From Actinomycetaceae bacterium (GTDB lineage Bacteria; Actinomycetota; Actinomycetes; Actinomycetales; Actinomycetaceae): a DNA stretch of 45,373 bases. The notes under the pieces are model-generated. The model ran no database searches and was not told the DNA's origin. It worked only from the letters and a program-made list of their open reading frames with translations. Position numbers and translations under genes: made by a program. This document shows, one piece after another, positions 26,113 to 34,741 of this stretch (position 1 is its first letter; the number at the start of each line of letters is the position of its first letter). The stretch is from contig JAFYHO010000099.1 in NCBI GenBank assembly GCA_017539125.1, forward strand, positions 1-45,373, in the 5' to 3' direction.

Positions 26113-26850
26113 TCAGGAGTTCTTCGCGTCCTTTGCGCGAGCTTTCTTTTCGCGGTTTTCTCGCCATTGCTTTGGCGTCATCGAGAAAGACCACGTATCG
26201 CTTGCTTGGGGCAGGCGCCACGAGCGCCAATGGGCAAGAATGACGAAAATGCAGGCGGCCAGGGCAGCGCCAAGCATTCCAATTTCTGGCTGGCCGACCT
26301 TAAACAGGACAATGTCAATAACGGCCCCCACCAAAGCTGGCACCGCATATAGATTGTTACCACCAAATACGGCAGGTACATTGCCTGCGGCAATATCTCG
26401 AATCATGCCGCCACCCACTGCTGTCACCAAACCAAGCAACAGTGCAGGCATGATACCGAAGCCCAAGCCAAGAGTCTTTGTTGCGCCTGTCGCCGCCCAC
26501 GTGCCAAGCACAAGACCGTCACCCACAAGAATCAGCCGCAGTGCCCACTTGCCCTCTAAGGGGAGGACGAAAGCGACGGCAGCGCCAGCGATAGCAACAA
26601 TCAGGTAATACGGGTCAGTGATGGCGATTGGTGGACCAGAAGCCAGCATCAAATCGCGCACGATACCGCCACCGAGAGCAGAGATAATAGCGAGAACAGC
26701 AAAACCGACCGCATCAAAACGTTTTTGGCGCGCCAAGCGGCCACCGAGAATGCCGTTCAGGAAAACGCCTGTGAGGTCAACAGCGCGAAAGACAGGCGGA
26801 AGGGTATCGGCAAAACTGGAGAGGTCAGTGGTAAACAGGGCAGTATGCAT
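26113..26850 (-). CDS. UPF0126/TRIC family membrane protein
   Basis: 245 aa with seven predicted membrane segments in two repeated halves, each carrying the family motif: SALGGGIVRDLMLA (about residue 60) and AVGGGMIRDIAAG (about 150). Prokaryotic members form trimeric cation channels; some are proposed amino-acid transporters. A basic cytoplasmic tail (WRENREKKARAKDAKNS) follows. First gene of a two-gene operon with the MFS exporter (3-nt gap). Confidence 0.85.
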   Translation of the reverse strand: MHTALFTTDLSSFADTLPPVFRAVDLTGVFLNGILGGRLARQKRFDAVGFAVLAIISALGGGIVRDLMLASGPPIAITDPYYLIVAIAGAAVAFVLPLEGKWALRLILVGDGLVLGTWAATGATKTLGLGFGIMPALLLGLVTAVGGGMIRDIAAGNVPAVFGGNNLYAVPALVGAVIDIVLFKVGQPEIGMLGAALAACIFVILAHWRSWRLPQASDTWSFSMTPKQWRENREKKARAKDAKNS

Positions 26851-26885
26851 GGCTTCAGTCTACTCTTTGCAATTGTCTCTCACAC

Positions 26886-26963
26886 CGTCATTGCGAGCCT
26901 GCGCAGCAGGCGAAGCAATCTCGAGATCGCCACGTCGGCGCGAAGCGCCTCCTCGCGGTGACG
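26886..26963. repeat. PE1 element without core (two arms back to back)
   Basis: 78 bp, ends CGTCATTGCGAG and CTCGCGGTGACG. Left hairpin CCTGCGCAGCAGG, GAAGCAATCTCGAGATCGCC, right hairpin GGCGCGAAGCGCC. The two arms meet directly, without the 45-60 bp centre, which suggests a deletion derivative or a minimal form. It separates the ABC exporter genes from the UPF0126 gene. Confidence 0.8.
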
Positions 26964-26969
26964 GGAGGG

Positions 26970-28832
26970 TTAGAGTGCCGAGGTGAATTGCGAATTGTAG
27001 AGACGTGCATATGCGCCGCCGGCCTTCAGCAATTCTTCATGATTGCCTGTCTCGACCACATCGCCTTGTTCCATGACGATAATCAAATCAGCGTCACGAA
27101 TCGTCGAGAGGCGGTGGGCGATAATGAAGGAGGTGCGATCTTTCGCCAGAGAGCCGAGCGCGTGCTGGACGAGCATTTCTGTACGAGTGTCAACTGAGGA
27201 CGTTGCTTCGTCCAAAATCAAAATATCTGAATTGGACAAATAGGCGCGCGTAATCGTCAACAACTGCTTCTCACCGGCAGAAATACCGCCGCCATCTTCA
27301 TTTAAGACAGTGTTGTAACCTTCGGGAAGCTGACGAATCAGCCTATCAGCGCCCGTCACGTAAGCAGCCTGCACAATCTCGGTCTTTTTCGCTCCGCCCT
27401 CACGGCCGAAAGCGAGATTGTCCCAAATTGTTCCCTCGAAAAGCCAGGTATCTTGCAACACCATGCCCATGCGTGAGCGCAGGGAAGCCTTGGAAATATC
27501 GCGAATATCGACACCGTCAAGATAAATATGCCCGGAATCAATCTCGTAGAAACGCATGAGCAGATTAACGAGTGTCGTCTTGCCTGCGCCTGTCGGCCCG
27601 ACAATCGCCACCGACTGCCCGCGCTCGACACGCAAAGACAAATCACGGATAACAGGCTTGCCTTCCTCATAGGAGAAGCGCACATGGTCGAAGACAATCG
27701 TTCCGTGACGCTCGCTTTCAGGAACAAGCTCCTCATAGGTTGCCGCCGCTTCTTTCACCATCTCTGGAGAATCAAGGAAATCGAAAACGCGCTCGCCCGA
27801 GGCAGCACCCGACTGGAGCATACTCGCCATAGAGCTCAAGGTCTGAATCGGCTGCGACAATTGGCGAGAATACTGGATAAACGCCTGAATTCCGCCGATA
27901 GTCATCGAACCGGAAATAACCTTCAAGCCGCCAATAACCGCGATAGCAACAAAAGATAGATTGGACGCCAAGGTCATAATCGGCATAGATAGCTGTGAAA
28001 GAATTTGTGCCTTATACGAGGATTCAAAAAGCTTATCGTTGCTCTCGTCAAAAGCCTCAGCGAAATCGTCACTCAAACCATAAGCGCCAACAACATCAAG
28101 ACCCGTAAACGATTCCTCAACGATAGTCGATACCTTGCCCGTGTTTTCCCATTGAGCCGTGAAATGAGGCTGGGCGCGCTTGATAATAAACGCCGTCACC
28201 ACCACGCCGACAGGCAGGATAACCAGCGAAATCAGCGAGAGCGACCACGAGAGATAGAACATCATAATCACGACGCCGATAAAAGTGTAAATCGAATCGA
28301 TAATGCGAGAGAGGGTCGCCTGCAAGGTCGAGGTGATATTGTCGATGTCGTTTGTGACGCGCGAAAGCAAATCGCCACGCGCCTTTTTGTCAATAAAATC
28401 AAGGGAAAGACGGTCGATTTTTGCCTGGGCGTCGCGGCGCAGTTCGTAGCCCATTTGTTGGACGACATAGCGCACCAAAATACCCGCCAAAAACTGGATA
28501 ACGTTAGCGCCAATATACAGCCCAGCAACAATAAGAAGAATATGGGCGAGGCGCGTGAAATTGACGCCGCCACCTTTTACGCCGTCAACGATGACATTCG
28601 TTGCGTCGCCCAGCAGTTTCGGAGTGATGACATTAGCGACAGTGACTACCAGGGTCAAGATGACAATTGTCAAGACCCGTAGCCAGGCTGGGCGCAGCAA
28701 GCGAACAAGGCGCAAGAGCGCACCTTTCGCGTCGCGTGAGACATTGTCTTGCGGATTGCCTCCGCGCATACCGGGAGGGCCACCTCTGAAGCCTCCAGGG
28801 CCACCGCGTCGCGGTCCACCGGGCGTACTCAT
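26970..28832 (-). CDS. ABC exporter half-transporter with canonical ATP site
   Basis: 620 aa fused permease-ATPase. A Gly/Pro/Arg-rich N-terminal tail (MSTPGGPRRGGPGGFRGG) precedes six membrane helices (about 50-330) and an ATPase domain: Walker A GPTGAGKTT, Q-loop LQDTWLFEG, signature ISAGEKQ (deviates from LSGGQ), Walker B DILILDEATSSVD with the catalytic Glu, and H-loop IIAHRLST. It overlaps the upstream half-transporter gene by 4 nt, so the two form a heterodimeric exporter of drugs, lipids or peptides. The atypical signature would complete the partner's degenerate site. Confidence 0.92.
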   Translation of the reverse strand: MSTPGGPRRGGPGGFRGGPPGMRGGNPQDNVSRDAKGALLRLVRLLRPAWLRVLTIVILTLVVTVANVITPKLLGDATNVIVDGVKGGGVNFTRLAHILLIVAGLYIGANVIQFLAGILVRYVVQQMGYELRRDAQAKIDRLSLDFIDKKARGDLLSRVTNDIDNITSTLQATLSRIIDSIYTFIGVVIMMFYLSWSLSLISLVILPVGVVVTAFIIKRAQPHFTAQWENTGKVSTIVEESFTGLDVVGAYGLSDDFAEAFDESNDKLFESSYKAQILSQLSMPIMTLASNLSFVAIAVIGGLKVISGSMTIGGIQAFIQYSRQLSQPIQTLSSMASMLQSGAASGERVFDFLDSPEMVKEAAATYEELVPESERHGTIVFDHVRFSYEEGKPVIRDLSLRVERGQSVAIVGPTGAGKTTLVNLLMRFYEIDSGHIYLDGVDIRDISKASLRSRMGMVLQDTWLFEGTIWDNLAFGREGGAKKTEIVQAAYVTGADRLIRQLPEGYNTVLNEDGGGISAGEKQLLTITRAYLSNSDILILDEATSSVDTRTEMLVQHALGSLAKDRTSFIIAHRLSTIRDADLIIVMEQGDVVETGNHEELLKAGGAYARLYNSQFTSAL

Positions 28833-30619
28833 GCTCCCACCTCCTCTGCGCTGAACTGCGATTGGACAATTTCTTGATAGGTCTGGCAGCTTTCCATGAG
28901 TTCTTCGTGGCTGGCATTGCCGACCACGCGCCCTTCGTCGAGGACGATAATTGAATCGGCATCGCGCACAGTCGCTATTCGAGAAGCGACAATCAGGACG
29001 GTAACATCGCCCAGGTTTTCGCGTAACGCCGCGCGTAAAGCGGCATCGGTTGTAAAGTCGAGAGCGGAGAAAGAATCGTCAAAAATGACTAAATCTGCTT
29101 TGGGCTTTCCGTCTTCATCAGGCAGGCACCGATAGAGGGCGCGGGCAATCGCTAAGCGCTGGCGCTGACCACCCGAAAAATTCTTGCCACCCGATTCGAC
29201 AGGGGCATGTATCCCGTCATCGAGCTTGCTCACAAACTCCCAAGCCTGGGCAATCTCTAAAGCCCTTTGTACCCGCTCGGCATTTTCCCCTCCGTGAGTG
29301 ACTTTTCCGGCGACATTCGAGGCAATAGTGCCGGTGAAAAGGAAAGAAGTCTGGGGGATAAACGCGATATGTTGGCGCAACTCGTGCAAATCGAGATCGC
29401 GTATATCAACCCGCTCGCTTGTACTCGTGTTTTCAATATAGACACCGCCCTCGGCAGGGTCGATGAGGCGGGGGAACAGGCGCGCAAGCGAAGATTTACC
29501 TGAACCGGTTGAGCCGACAATCGCCGTCGTTGTGTGAGGGGAAAGCCGCACGTTCAAGTTATCCAGCACCGGTTTTTCAGCGTCCTGAAAACGAATCATT
29601 GCGTTATCTAGCACGAAAGAACGCGGGGCGGCAGGCAGGGGGAGCGGCTTGGCAGGAGAGGCGATAGAGGGGATTGTCTCACGTACTTCTTGTAGGCGTG
29701 CAGCCGAGACAGCAGCGCGCGGCAACATCATCATCATCATTCCGCTCATCATGACCGCGCCGAGAATCATCATGAGATAGGAAATGAAAGCCGTCAGCGA
29801 ACCGACCTCCATGCTTCCTTTGTCGATAAGGTGGCCACCATACCAGACGATTGCCGCCGAGGATACCCCGATAATCAACGACGAAGCAGGCATGAGCAGT
29901 GACCAGAGAGTGCCAATTTTCAGGGTTGTTGCGCGTAGCGTCTCGTTCGCTTCCGCAAAACGCTCACTTTGGCGTTTTTGCTGGTTGAAAGCTCGAATGA
30001 CGCGTACGCCCGTCAGAGATTCGCGCAAAATTCCAGAGGTTCGGTCAATGCGCTGCTGCTGGGAAGCGTGCAAGGGGGCGAGCTTGCTCATCACAGTGAC
30101 AACAAGAATAGCCAAGACGGGCACGATAATTAAAAGCAGTAGCGACAAGCGCGCATTTTGACGCACAGCCATGATAATCCCGCCAATACCCATAATCGGG
30201 GCGGTCACAATGACGGTGAAGGTCATCATAATGACCATTTGGACTTGGTTGGTGTCGTTGGTCGTGCGAGTAATGAGGGTCGATGCGCCAAATTTGTGGC
30301 GGTCAGTTTCGGAAAAAGATTGGACGTGATGGAAAATATCGCGGCGCAGACGGCGGCCAAAATCGAGAGACAGCCGCGAGGAGACAATAACGGCAATAAC
30401 AGAGCAGATTAATTGCAGAGCAGTCAAGCCCAGCATGGCCCCGCCGAGCCGCCAAATCGTGGGAATGTCTTTTTTCAAGATTCCGTCGTCGATAATCGCT
30501 GCGTTAATAGAAGGGAGGAAGAGGGAGAAGATAATTTGTGCAAGTTGGAGCGCCAGAATAGCGGCCACCCAGCCCCACTTGCCGGCGAGGTATTCTCGCC
30601 CGATTTTGATGATATTCAC
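28829..30619 (-). CDS. ABC exporter half-transporter with degenerate ATP site
   Basis: 596 aa, GTG start after GAGGGAG. Six membrane helices (about 15-315), then the ATPase: Walker A GSTGSGKSS, Q-loop IPQTSFLFTG, canonical signature FSGGQRQR, Walker B LVIFDDSFSALD with Asp where the catalytic Glu is expected, and VASRIATV where the H-loop His should be (Ser here). These two losses mark the non-hydrolysing site of heterodimeric exporters such as TM287/288 and BmrCD. First gene of the pair; the partner follows with a 4-nt ATGA overlap. Confidence 0.92.
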   Translation of the reverse strand: MNIIKIGREYLAGKWGWVAAILALQLAQIIFSLFLPSINAAIIDDGILKKDIPTIWRLGGAMLGLTALQLICSVIAVIVSSRLSLDFGRRLRRDIFHHVQSFSETDRHKFGASTLITRTTNDTNQVQMVIMMTFTVIVTAPIMGIGGIIMAVRQNARLSLLLLIIVPVLAILVVTVMSKLAPLHASQQQRIDRTSGILRESLTGVRVIRAFNQQKRQSERFAEANETLRATTLKIGTLWSLLMPASSLIIGVSSAAIVWYGGHLIDKGSMEVGSLTAFISYLMMILGAVMMSGMMMMMLPRAAVSAARLQEVRETIPSIASPAKPLPLPAAPRSFVLDNAMIRFQDAEKPVLDNLNVRLSPHTTTAIVGSTGSGKSSLARLFPRLIDPAEGGVYIENTSTSERVDIRDLDLHELRQHIAFIPQTSFLFTGTIASNVAGKVTHGGENAERVQRALEIAQAWEFVSKLDDGIHAPVESGGKNFSGGQRQRLAIARALYRCLPDEDGKPKADLVIFDDSFSALDFTTDAALRAALRENLGDVTVLIVASRIATVRDADSIIVLDEGRVVGNASHEELMESCQTYQEIVQSQFSAEEVGA

Positions 30620-30736
30620 GTCTGCTCCCTCATACTTCTATGAAACTGCCATAAGCCTACGCTCATATTCCACAAATTTTGCACTTCTTAGGTGTTTTCA
30701 CTTGCAAAATGACGTGATTTAGGGTGCGATTGTCCT

Positions 30737-31132
30737 ATGAGCTCTTTTGGCTTTGACAAAGATTTTATTATTCAGGAATACGGTTACGATGACGATGTTC
30801 CTGAAGACGTGCGCTCGCAGATTGAGAACGAGACGGGCGAAGAACTAGTCGATGAATACTATGAGTATGTTGCCGATGGCGCGATAGCGTGGTGGCGCGC
30901 CGAGGACGGCGATGTTGACGACCTTGCTGATTTATTCCTTGATATGAAAGCTAATTTAGCTGACGACGACGCCGTGTGTTGGCTTTTCGTGCCAGGGCCG
31001 AGCAGTGAGGGGCATGTGAGCGCCCACGAAATCAAAGAGGCCGCCGTGACTGCCGGCTTGCAAAGCTCCAGTTCTATCGCCGCTGGCGGCTGGTCAGGCG
31101 TGCGCCTGCTCTCCTCCCACGCCCGCCGTTAA
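30737..31132 (+). CDS. DUF3052 family protein
   Basis: 131 aa, acidic and cytoplasmic. The sequence (IIQEYGYDDDVPEDVRSQIE, then ELVDEYYEYVADGAIAWWRAEDGD and AGLQSSSSIAAGGWSGVRL) matches DUF3052, a family largely confined to Actinomycetia, of unknown function. Full length. No clear ribosome binding site before the ATG, so it may be expressed from a leaderless or short-leader transcript. Divergent from the ABC exporter operon. Confidence 0.88.
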   Translation: MSSFGFDKDFIIQEYGYDDDVPEDVRSQIENETGEELVDEYYEYVADGAIAWWRAEDGDVDDLADLFLDMKANLADDDAVCWLFVPGPSSEGHVSAHEIKEAAVTAGLQSSSSIAAGGWSGVRLLSSHARR

Positions 31133-31253
31133 CGACTGTGGGTTATAGGCTTCTATTGAGTTAATCCGTTTCTCAGCTAATGATTTTCTGGAAACGGAAC
31201 ATGCCGTCCATGTCCTCATCTAGGCAGAGTTGTGGGAATCCTGCTTATTCGGG

Positions 31254-31658
31254 TCAGGGGTTTTTCGTGCTCTTCTTTCTTGACTTTTCTGTCTCTTCCA
31301 TAGCTGAGAGAGTTATTTTCTTGTAGGCATTGGATTTGTCATTAGGGTGAGGCTCAATTCCAATGATTGTAATATCTCCTTGATTTGGGCCGTAAACCCA
31401 AAAGATTCTGCCTGCTGCGGGTTTATTGTTTTCAAGATAAGACTCCCACACTTTTATTCCATACCTAGCCGTCAGTGCGCTTATCTCATGCGAATTCAAG
31501 CCAGGATGTCTGGGATTATTCGACAAAAGAACCAGTGCTTTACCAATCTTTTTATATCGCGAGGCCTCTTCTTTTGTTGCATTGCCTTTGTCAATCTTTT
31601 CTTTAAGGGTGCGCCAATACTCGGCCATTTCAGGCACACCCATGCGTATTTCAAACAT
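31254..31658 (-). CDS. RelE/ParE-superfamily toxin
   Basis: 134 aa. EYWRTLKEKIDKGNATKEEASRYKK and the strand-rich C-terminal part (AAGRIFWVYGPNQGDITIIGIEPHPND) resemble RelE/ParE-fold toxins, which typically cut mRNA on the ribosome or poison gyrase. Catalytic residues cannot be assigned with confidence. It begins 3 nt after the stop of the preceding antitoxin gene, the usual antitoxin-first order. The basic C-terminal tail is Lys/Ser-rich. Confidence 0.7.
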   Translation of the reverse strand: MFEIRMGVPEMAEYWRTLKEKIDKGNATKEEASRYKKIGKALVLLSNNPRHPGLNSHEISALTARYGIKVWESYLENNKPAAGRIFWVYGPNQGDITIIGIEPHPNDKSNAYKKITLSAMEETEKSRKKSTKNP

Positions 31659-31661
31659 TAA

Positions 31662-31910
31662 TTAGTCCTCGAATTCAGATAAATCTACAGACTCAGAAAC
31701 CTTTCCTGCCTTGAAATTTTCCATGGATTGATCCATTGCACGCAAGGTGTTCTCGGATACCTGAAAAGGAGCGACAAGTTCTCGGGGTTCTAAAAGAATC
31801 CTGCCGTCGTCGTACTGTATTGCGTGGTAATACTCAAAAAGGGCATTGCGAAGCGTAATTCTTTTCTTAGAATCCGTTTTTGCGTCATATTGCAGTATCG
31901 CTGAACTCAT
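31662..31910 (-). CDS. Antitoxin paired with the RelE-like toxin
   Basis: 82 aa from the ATG at 31910 (AGAAGGTGATA upstream). The N-terminal part KTDSKKRITLRNALFEYY resembles the AbrB-like swapped-hairpin fold used by MazE-type antitoxins. The acidic C-terminus (ENFKAGKVSESVDLSEFED) would wrap the toxin. A good promoter lies 48 bp upstream. Long in-frame extension upstream overlaps the promoter and is rejected. Confidence 0.7.
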   Translation of the reverse strand: MSSAILQYDAKTDSKKRITLRNALFEYYHAIQYDDGRILLEPRELVAPFQVSENTLRAMDQSMENFKAGKVSESVDLSEFED

Positions 31911-31931
31911 AATTATCACCTTCTCAATAGT

Positions 31932-31987
31932 GTGGGTAAGTGGGATTGCCCACCAATATATTATCGTTGTTGTTGGGTGCGAGTCAA
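31932..31987 (-). promoter_or_regulatory. Promoter of the RelE-like toxin-antitoxin operon
   Basis: On the minus strand, TTGACT (31987-31982) and TAATAT (31963-31958) are 18 bp apart, close to the sigma-70 consensus. An inverted repeat GTGGG/CCCAC (31932-31936 and 31949-31953) lies just downstream and could be the operator. Confidence 0.65.
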
Positions 31988-32031
31988 ATCGTGGTCGGGG
32001 GAATCGTGACGGTTTCTGAGGTGTTGTGGGG

Positions 32032-32463
32032 TTACTTTTTGTCGGAAATCTTGGCCATGAGTTTGTGTATTTTCTGCTCAAAATGCTCTGCACGAATAAG
32101 AGCAATGCCGTTCTCGTCGCTTGCTACGATGAGCCGCTGCCCAGCCTCTAAATTCAGGTGATCTCTGGCGGCTTTAGGTATGACAATCTGCCCGCGCTCG
32201 CCGAGGCTAACCGAGCCCCAAATGTTTTTGCCGACAGGCGCAGGAGGAAGCGTCCCAAGTCCCTCGACATTCTCAGTCTTAAGCAAGGCGTCAACCGTCA
32301 CTCTATAAAACTGCGCAAGCCGCGCCGCCTTATCGACGTCCGGAACCGTAGCGCCAGTTTCCCACTTCGCATACGCCTGACGCGAAATGTCAATTTCGTC
32401 AGCAACCTGTTCCTGCGAATAACCATTCAATTTTCTGAGCATAACAAGGTTATCTTTGAGCAT
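32032..32463 (-). CDS. XRE-AbrB fusion transcription regulator
   Basis: 143 aa with two DNA-binding modules. Residues 1-60 are a Cro/CI-type helix-turn-helix (NLVMLRKLNGYSQEQVADEI, ISRQAYAKWETGATVP); residues 83-130 are a SpoVT/AbrB swapped-hairpin domain (VSLGERGQIVIPKAARDHL). It is the third gene of a minus-strand operon after an ABC-2 ATPase and permease (20 nt from the permease stop), so it probably controls that operon. Similar fusions occur with ABC-2 exporters in Firmicutes and some actinobacteria. Confidence 0.85.
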   Translation of the reverse strand: MLKDNLVMLRKLNGYSQEQVADEIDISRQAYAKWETGATVPDVDKAARLAQFYRVTVDALLKTENVEGLGTLPPAPVGKNIWGSVSLGERGQIVIPKAARDHLNLEAGQRLIVASDENGIALIRAEHFEQKIHKLMAKISDKK

Positions 32464-32483
32464 GCGTGAACCTCCCGCTTCGC

Positions 32484-33137
32484 TTACAAGTCAATCTTCT
32501 CAAAATCTGTGCATGCTTTTCTGTATGACAGCCAAGTCAATGCCGAGCAAATGGCTGCGCCGGCACAGAGCGTGGCAAGCTGTAAGCCGATATGTTCAAA
32601 GCCAAAAGCGTTCAGTGCGCCGAGCCCCGGCAGATAATGCGCGGCCTCAGCTATCCCAATCACTACGAAAGTGACAATGATGTAGATGACGAAGTGCTTG
32701 CCGAGTTTGTATGCGGTTCTAAAAAAGCCGCCGAGAAAAATAGCGTTGAACAGTCCGAATAGCACAAGCGCTGTGCCTAAGAAAAACAGGTTTGCATTCA
32801 TCATGGCGTTGTGCCTGTATGGAGAAGCGTCAACCAGTACGGCCATACGAATGAGCGTCAACAATGCCATGAGCGCGAACGCCGCAAGCTCAATAGTGAG
32901 CGAGAAAAGGTATTTACCTTTGACGATATCCGTCTTTGCGACCGGCAACAGTGCCGAATAGACAATATCGTTTGCCTCTCTAGCGCTCTGGAAGCTCTGG
33001 AAAATGCCGAGCGTAACGAAGAAAACTCCGCACAAAATCGGATAGCCGGGGACGAGTGTCAAGAATGCGAAGGCGATAAATAGGTAGGTGAGGGGGAGTG
33101 CGCTCAGACGTAGCTCTTTGTGCAGTAGTGCTTTCAT
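32484..33137 (-). CDS. ABC-2 type transporter permease
   Basis: 217 aa from the ATG at 33137 with GAGGAGCG upstream; the in-frame extension into the ATPase gene is rejected. Six predicted membrane segments and the opening MKALLHKELRLSALPLTYL, typical of small ABC-2 permeases. Overlaps the ATPase stop by 4 nt (ATGA). With the ATPase it would form an exporter; such pairs often give resistance to peptides or antibiotics, but the substrate is unknown. Confidence 0.85.
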   Translation of the reverse strand: MKALLHKELRLSALPLTYLFIAFAFLTLVPGYPILCGVFFVTLGIFQSFQSAREANDIVYSALLPVAKTDIVKGKYLFSLTIELAAFALMALLTLIRMAVLVDASPYRHNAMMNANLFFLGTALVLFGLFNAIFLGGFFRTAYKLGKHFVIYIIVTFVVIGIAEAAHYLPGLGALNAFGFEHIGLQLATLCAGAAICSALTWLSYRKACTDFEKIDL

Positions 33138-33853
33138 TGACGCTCCTCCTTTTCCAGACGCAGAAAAATATCTTCCAATGATTCGTTTGCTTTGCCGTAC
33201 TTTTTTAGGAAATCTACTGTGGGTGAGGTGGCTTTGATTTTCCCGCGGCTGATATAGACGATGTTGTCGGCGCATTTATCCAAATCGGACGTTATATGTG
33301 TGGAAAAGAAGATTGTTACGCCGTTTTTCTTGAGGTCAGTGAAGATTTTCAGCAGTTCATCGCGTGAAAACGGGTCGAGGCCGCTGGTTGGCTCGTCGAG
33401 AATGAGAACCTCGGCGTGGTGTGAGAGCGCCAGACACAGATTAAACTTCACCTTCATACCGTCAGACAACTCGATAGGCTTCTTCGTCTCGTCTAAGCCA
33501 AACATCGCCATGTATGTACGATAGGATTCTTCGTCCCATGTCGAATAAAAAGCCTTGGTGATATTGACAACCTGACGAATGGTTTTTCTTGGGTACCAGC
33601 TGACCGTGCCCGTCGAATACCCTATCCGTTGCTTAATCTCCAACTTGTTTGCCTCTAGTGGCAGCCCGAAATACGATATTTTCCCGCTGTCGGTATGCAC
33701 CAAATTCAACATGGACTTGATTGTCGTCGTCTTTCCAGCGCCGTTACGCCCGATAAACCCAGTAATTTTCCCTGCTTCCAAGGAAAACGAGACGTTATCT
33801 AATTGGAATGACGGATATGTTTTACAAATGTCAGTCACTTCTACAATATTCAT
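33134..33853 (-). CDS. ABC-2 transporter ATP-binding protein
   Basis: 239 aa from the ATG at 33853 (AAAGGG upstream). Walker A GRNGAGKTT, Q-loop region IGYSTGTVSWYPR, a weak signature LSDGMKVKF (LSGGQ expected), Walker B VLILDEPTSGLD and H-loop FSTHITSD. The LSDGMKVK signature is typical of BcrA/YtrB-like exporters. First gene of the ATPase-permease-regulator operon. Its start codon and ribosome binding site are enclosed by a perfect 13-bp inverted repeat. Confidence 0.92.
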   Translation of the reverse strand: MNIVEVTDICKTYPSFQLDNVSFSLEAGKITGFIGRNGAGKTTTIKSMLNLVHTDSGKISYFGLPLEANKLEIKQRIGYSTGTVSWYPRKTIRQVVNITKAFYSTWDEESYRTYMAMFGLDETKKPIELSDGMKVKFNLCLALSHHAEVLILDEPTSGLDPFSRDELLKIFTDLKKNGVTIFFSTHITSDLDKCADNIVYISRGKIKATSPTVDFLKKYGKANESLEDIFLRLEKEERQ

Positions 33854-33887
33854 ATCGCCCTTTCGTGTGATTTGTATGAATATTGTA
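33842..33887 (-). promoter_or_regulatory. 13-bp inverted repeat enclosing start codon and RBS of ABC ATPase
   Basis: In mRNA sense, TACAATATTCATA (33887-33875) and TATGAATATTGTA (33854-33842) are perfect complements separated by 20 nt. The right arm contains the ATG and codons 2-4 of the ATPase gene; the loop holds AAAGGGCG, its ribosome binding site. It could be an RNA hairpin that hides the start codon, or a DNA operator for the XRE-AbrB regulator of the same operon. Confidence 0.75.
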
Positions 33888-33985
33888 AGTTTTGGTTGCC
33901 TAGCGGACAATCAACCAGAGATAACGTGACGGGTTATGTTTTGTTACGTCTAGTTGCTGGGTCTGGGCGTATCGCGGTACGTGCT

Positions 33986-34606
33986 TTACTCGGTTTTTTC
34001 TTCGTTCTTCTTCCCTAATATGTTCATCGTTATTTTCATAAGAGGTGCAAAAAGAAGCGCGGAAAGGACGGTGCCCTCTCGTATCGCATACGGATAGCTA
34101 AAGGCAAAGGACACTAAGACGCACGAAATGACGAAAATGACGTCGGCGCCCTGGCGACACCGAGAAAACTGCCAGCCTGTCTTGTCGGATAGGGCCTTGC
34201 AAAAACCCTCAAGCGGAAACATTGTGATATCCGAATACACCATCATTCCCACGCCGGTCGCGGCAAGAAGAATGCCTCCGAGCAGGAACAAAAGACGGAA
34301 GGGATACGTGAGTGTAAGGTCAGCGAAAAGCGTATATATGATGACGTTAAAAAGCCAGCCTTGAATGATGACAATTGGGAACTGCAGTAGCATCTGCCGA
34401 GTTATTCTCTTTTTAATGACGAATTGGAGCACAAGAAAAATAATGTTCGTGACGATTGCCAAAGTGCCGACTTTGATACCGGTAGCGTAATTCGCGGTCT
34501 GTTGCACCGCCTCGTATGGCGTAACACCAATAGCGGCCTTGAAATTCATCGAATCGCCAAAGCTACATATCAGCAGCCCCAACGCGAAAAGCAAATACTT
34601 TCTCAT
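33986..34606 (-). CDS. YitT/YczE-like membrane protein
   Basis: 206 aa from the ATG at 34606; a GTG two codons earlier is an alternative, and neither has a strong ribosome binding site. About five membrane segments, opening MRKYLLFALGLLICSFGDSM, with GVTPYEAVQQ and TGVGMMVYSDITMFPLEGF. The layout is that of the YczE/YyaS/YitT group of integral membrane proteins of unknown function. Lies 132 bp upstream of the ABC-2 operon on the same strand. Confidence 0.7.
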   Translation of the reverse strand: MRKYLLFALGLLICSFGDSMNFKAAIGVTPYEAVQQTANYATGIKVGTLAIVTNIIFLVLQFVIKKRITRQMLLQFPIVIIQGWLFNVIIYTLFADLTLTYPFRLLFLLGGILLAATGVGMMVYSDITMFPLEGFCKALSDKTGWQFSRCRQGADVIFVISCVLVSFAFSYPYAIREGTVLSALLFAPLMKITMNILGKKNEEKTE

Positions 34607-34705
34607 GCCCACGAAAGCAATTTTAGCGTTTTAACCGTTTAGGAAACGAGTGTGTGTTCGTCAGGGGAGAGCTGTGCCGTGCCTTGCAGGGAGAATGTAG
34701 GCATG

Positions 34706-34728
34706 GTAAGATAGTCTTACATTCTTAC
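34706..34728 (+). promoter_or_regulatory. Inverted repeat ahead of AbrB/PIN toxin-antitoxin operon
   Basis: GTAAGA (34706-34711) and TCTTAC (34715-34720) are 6-bp inverted arms with a 3-nt spacer, followed by another TTCTTAC (34722-34728), ending at the AGGAGG ribosome binding site. A plausible operator for AbrB-type autoregulation. Confidence 0.5.
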
Positions 34729-34741
34729 AGGAGGTAGTGTT

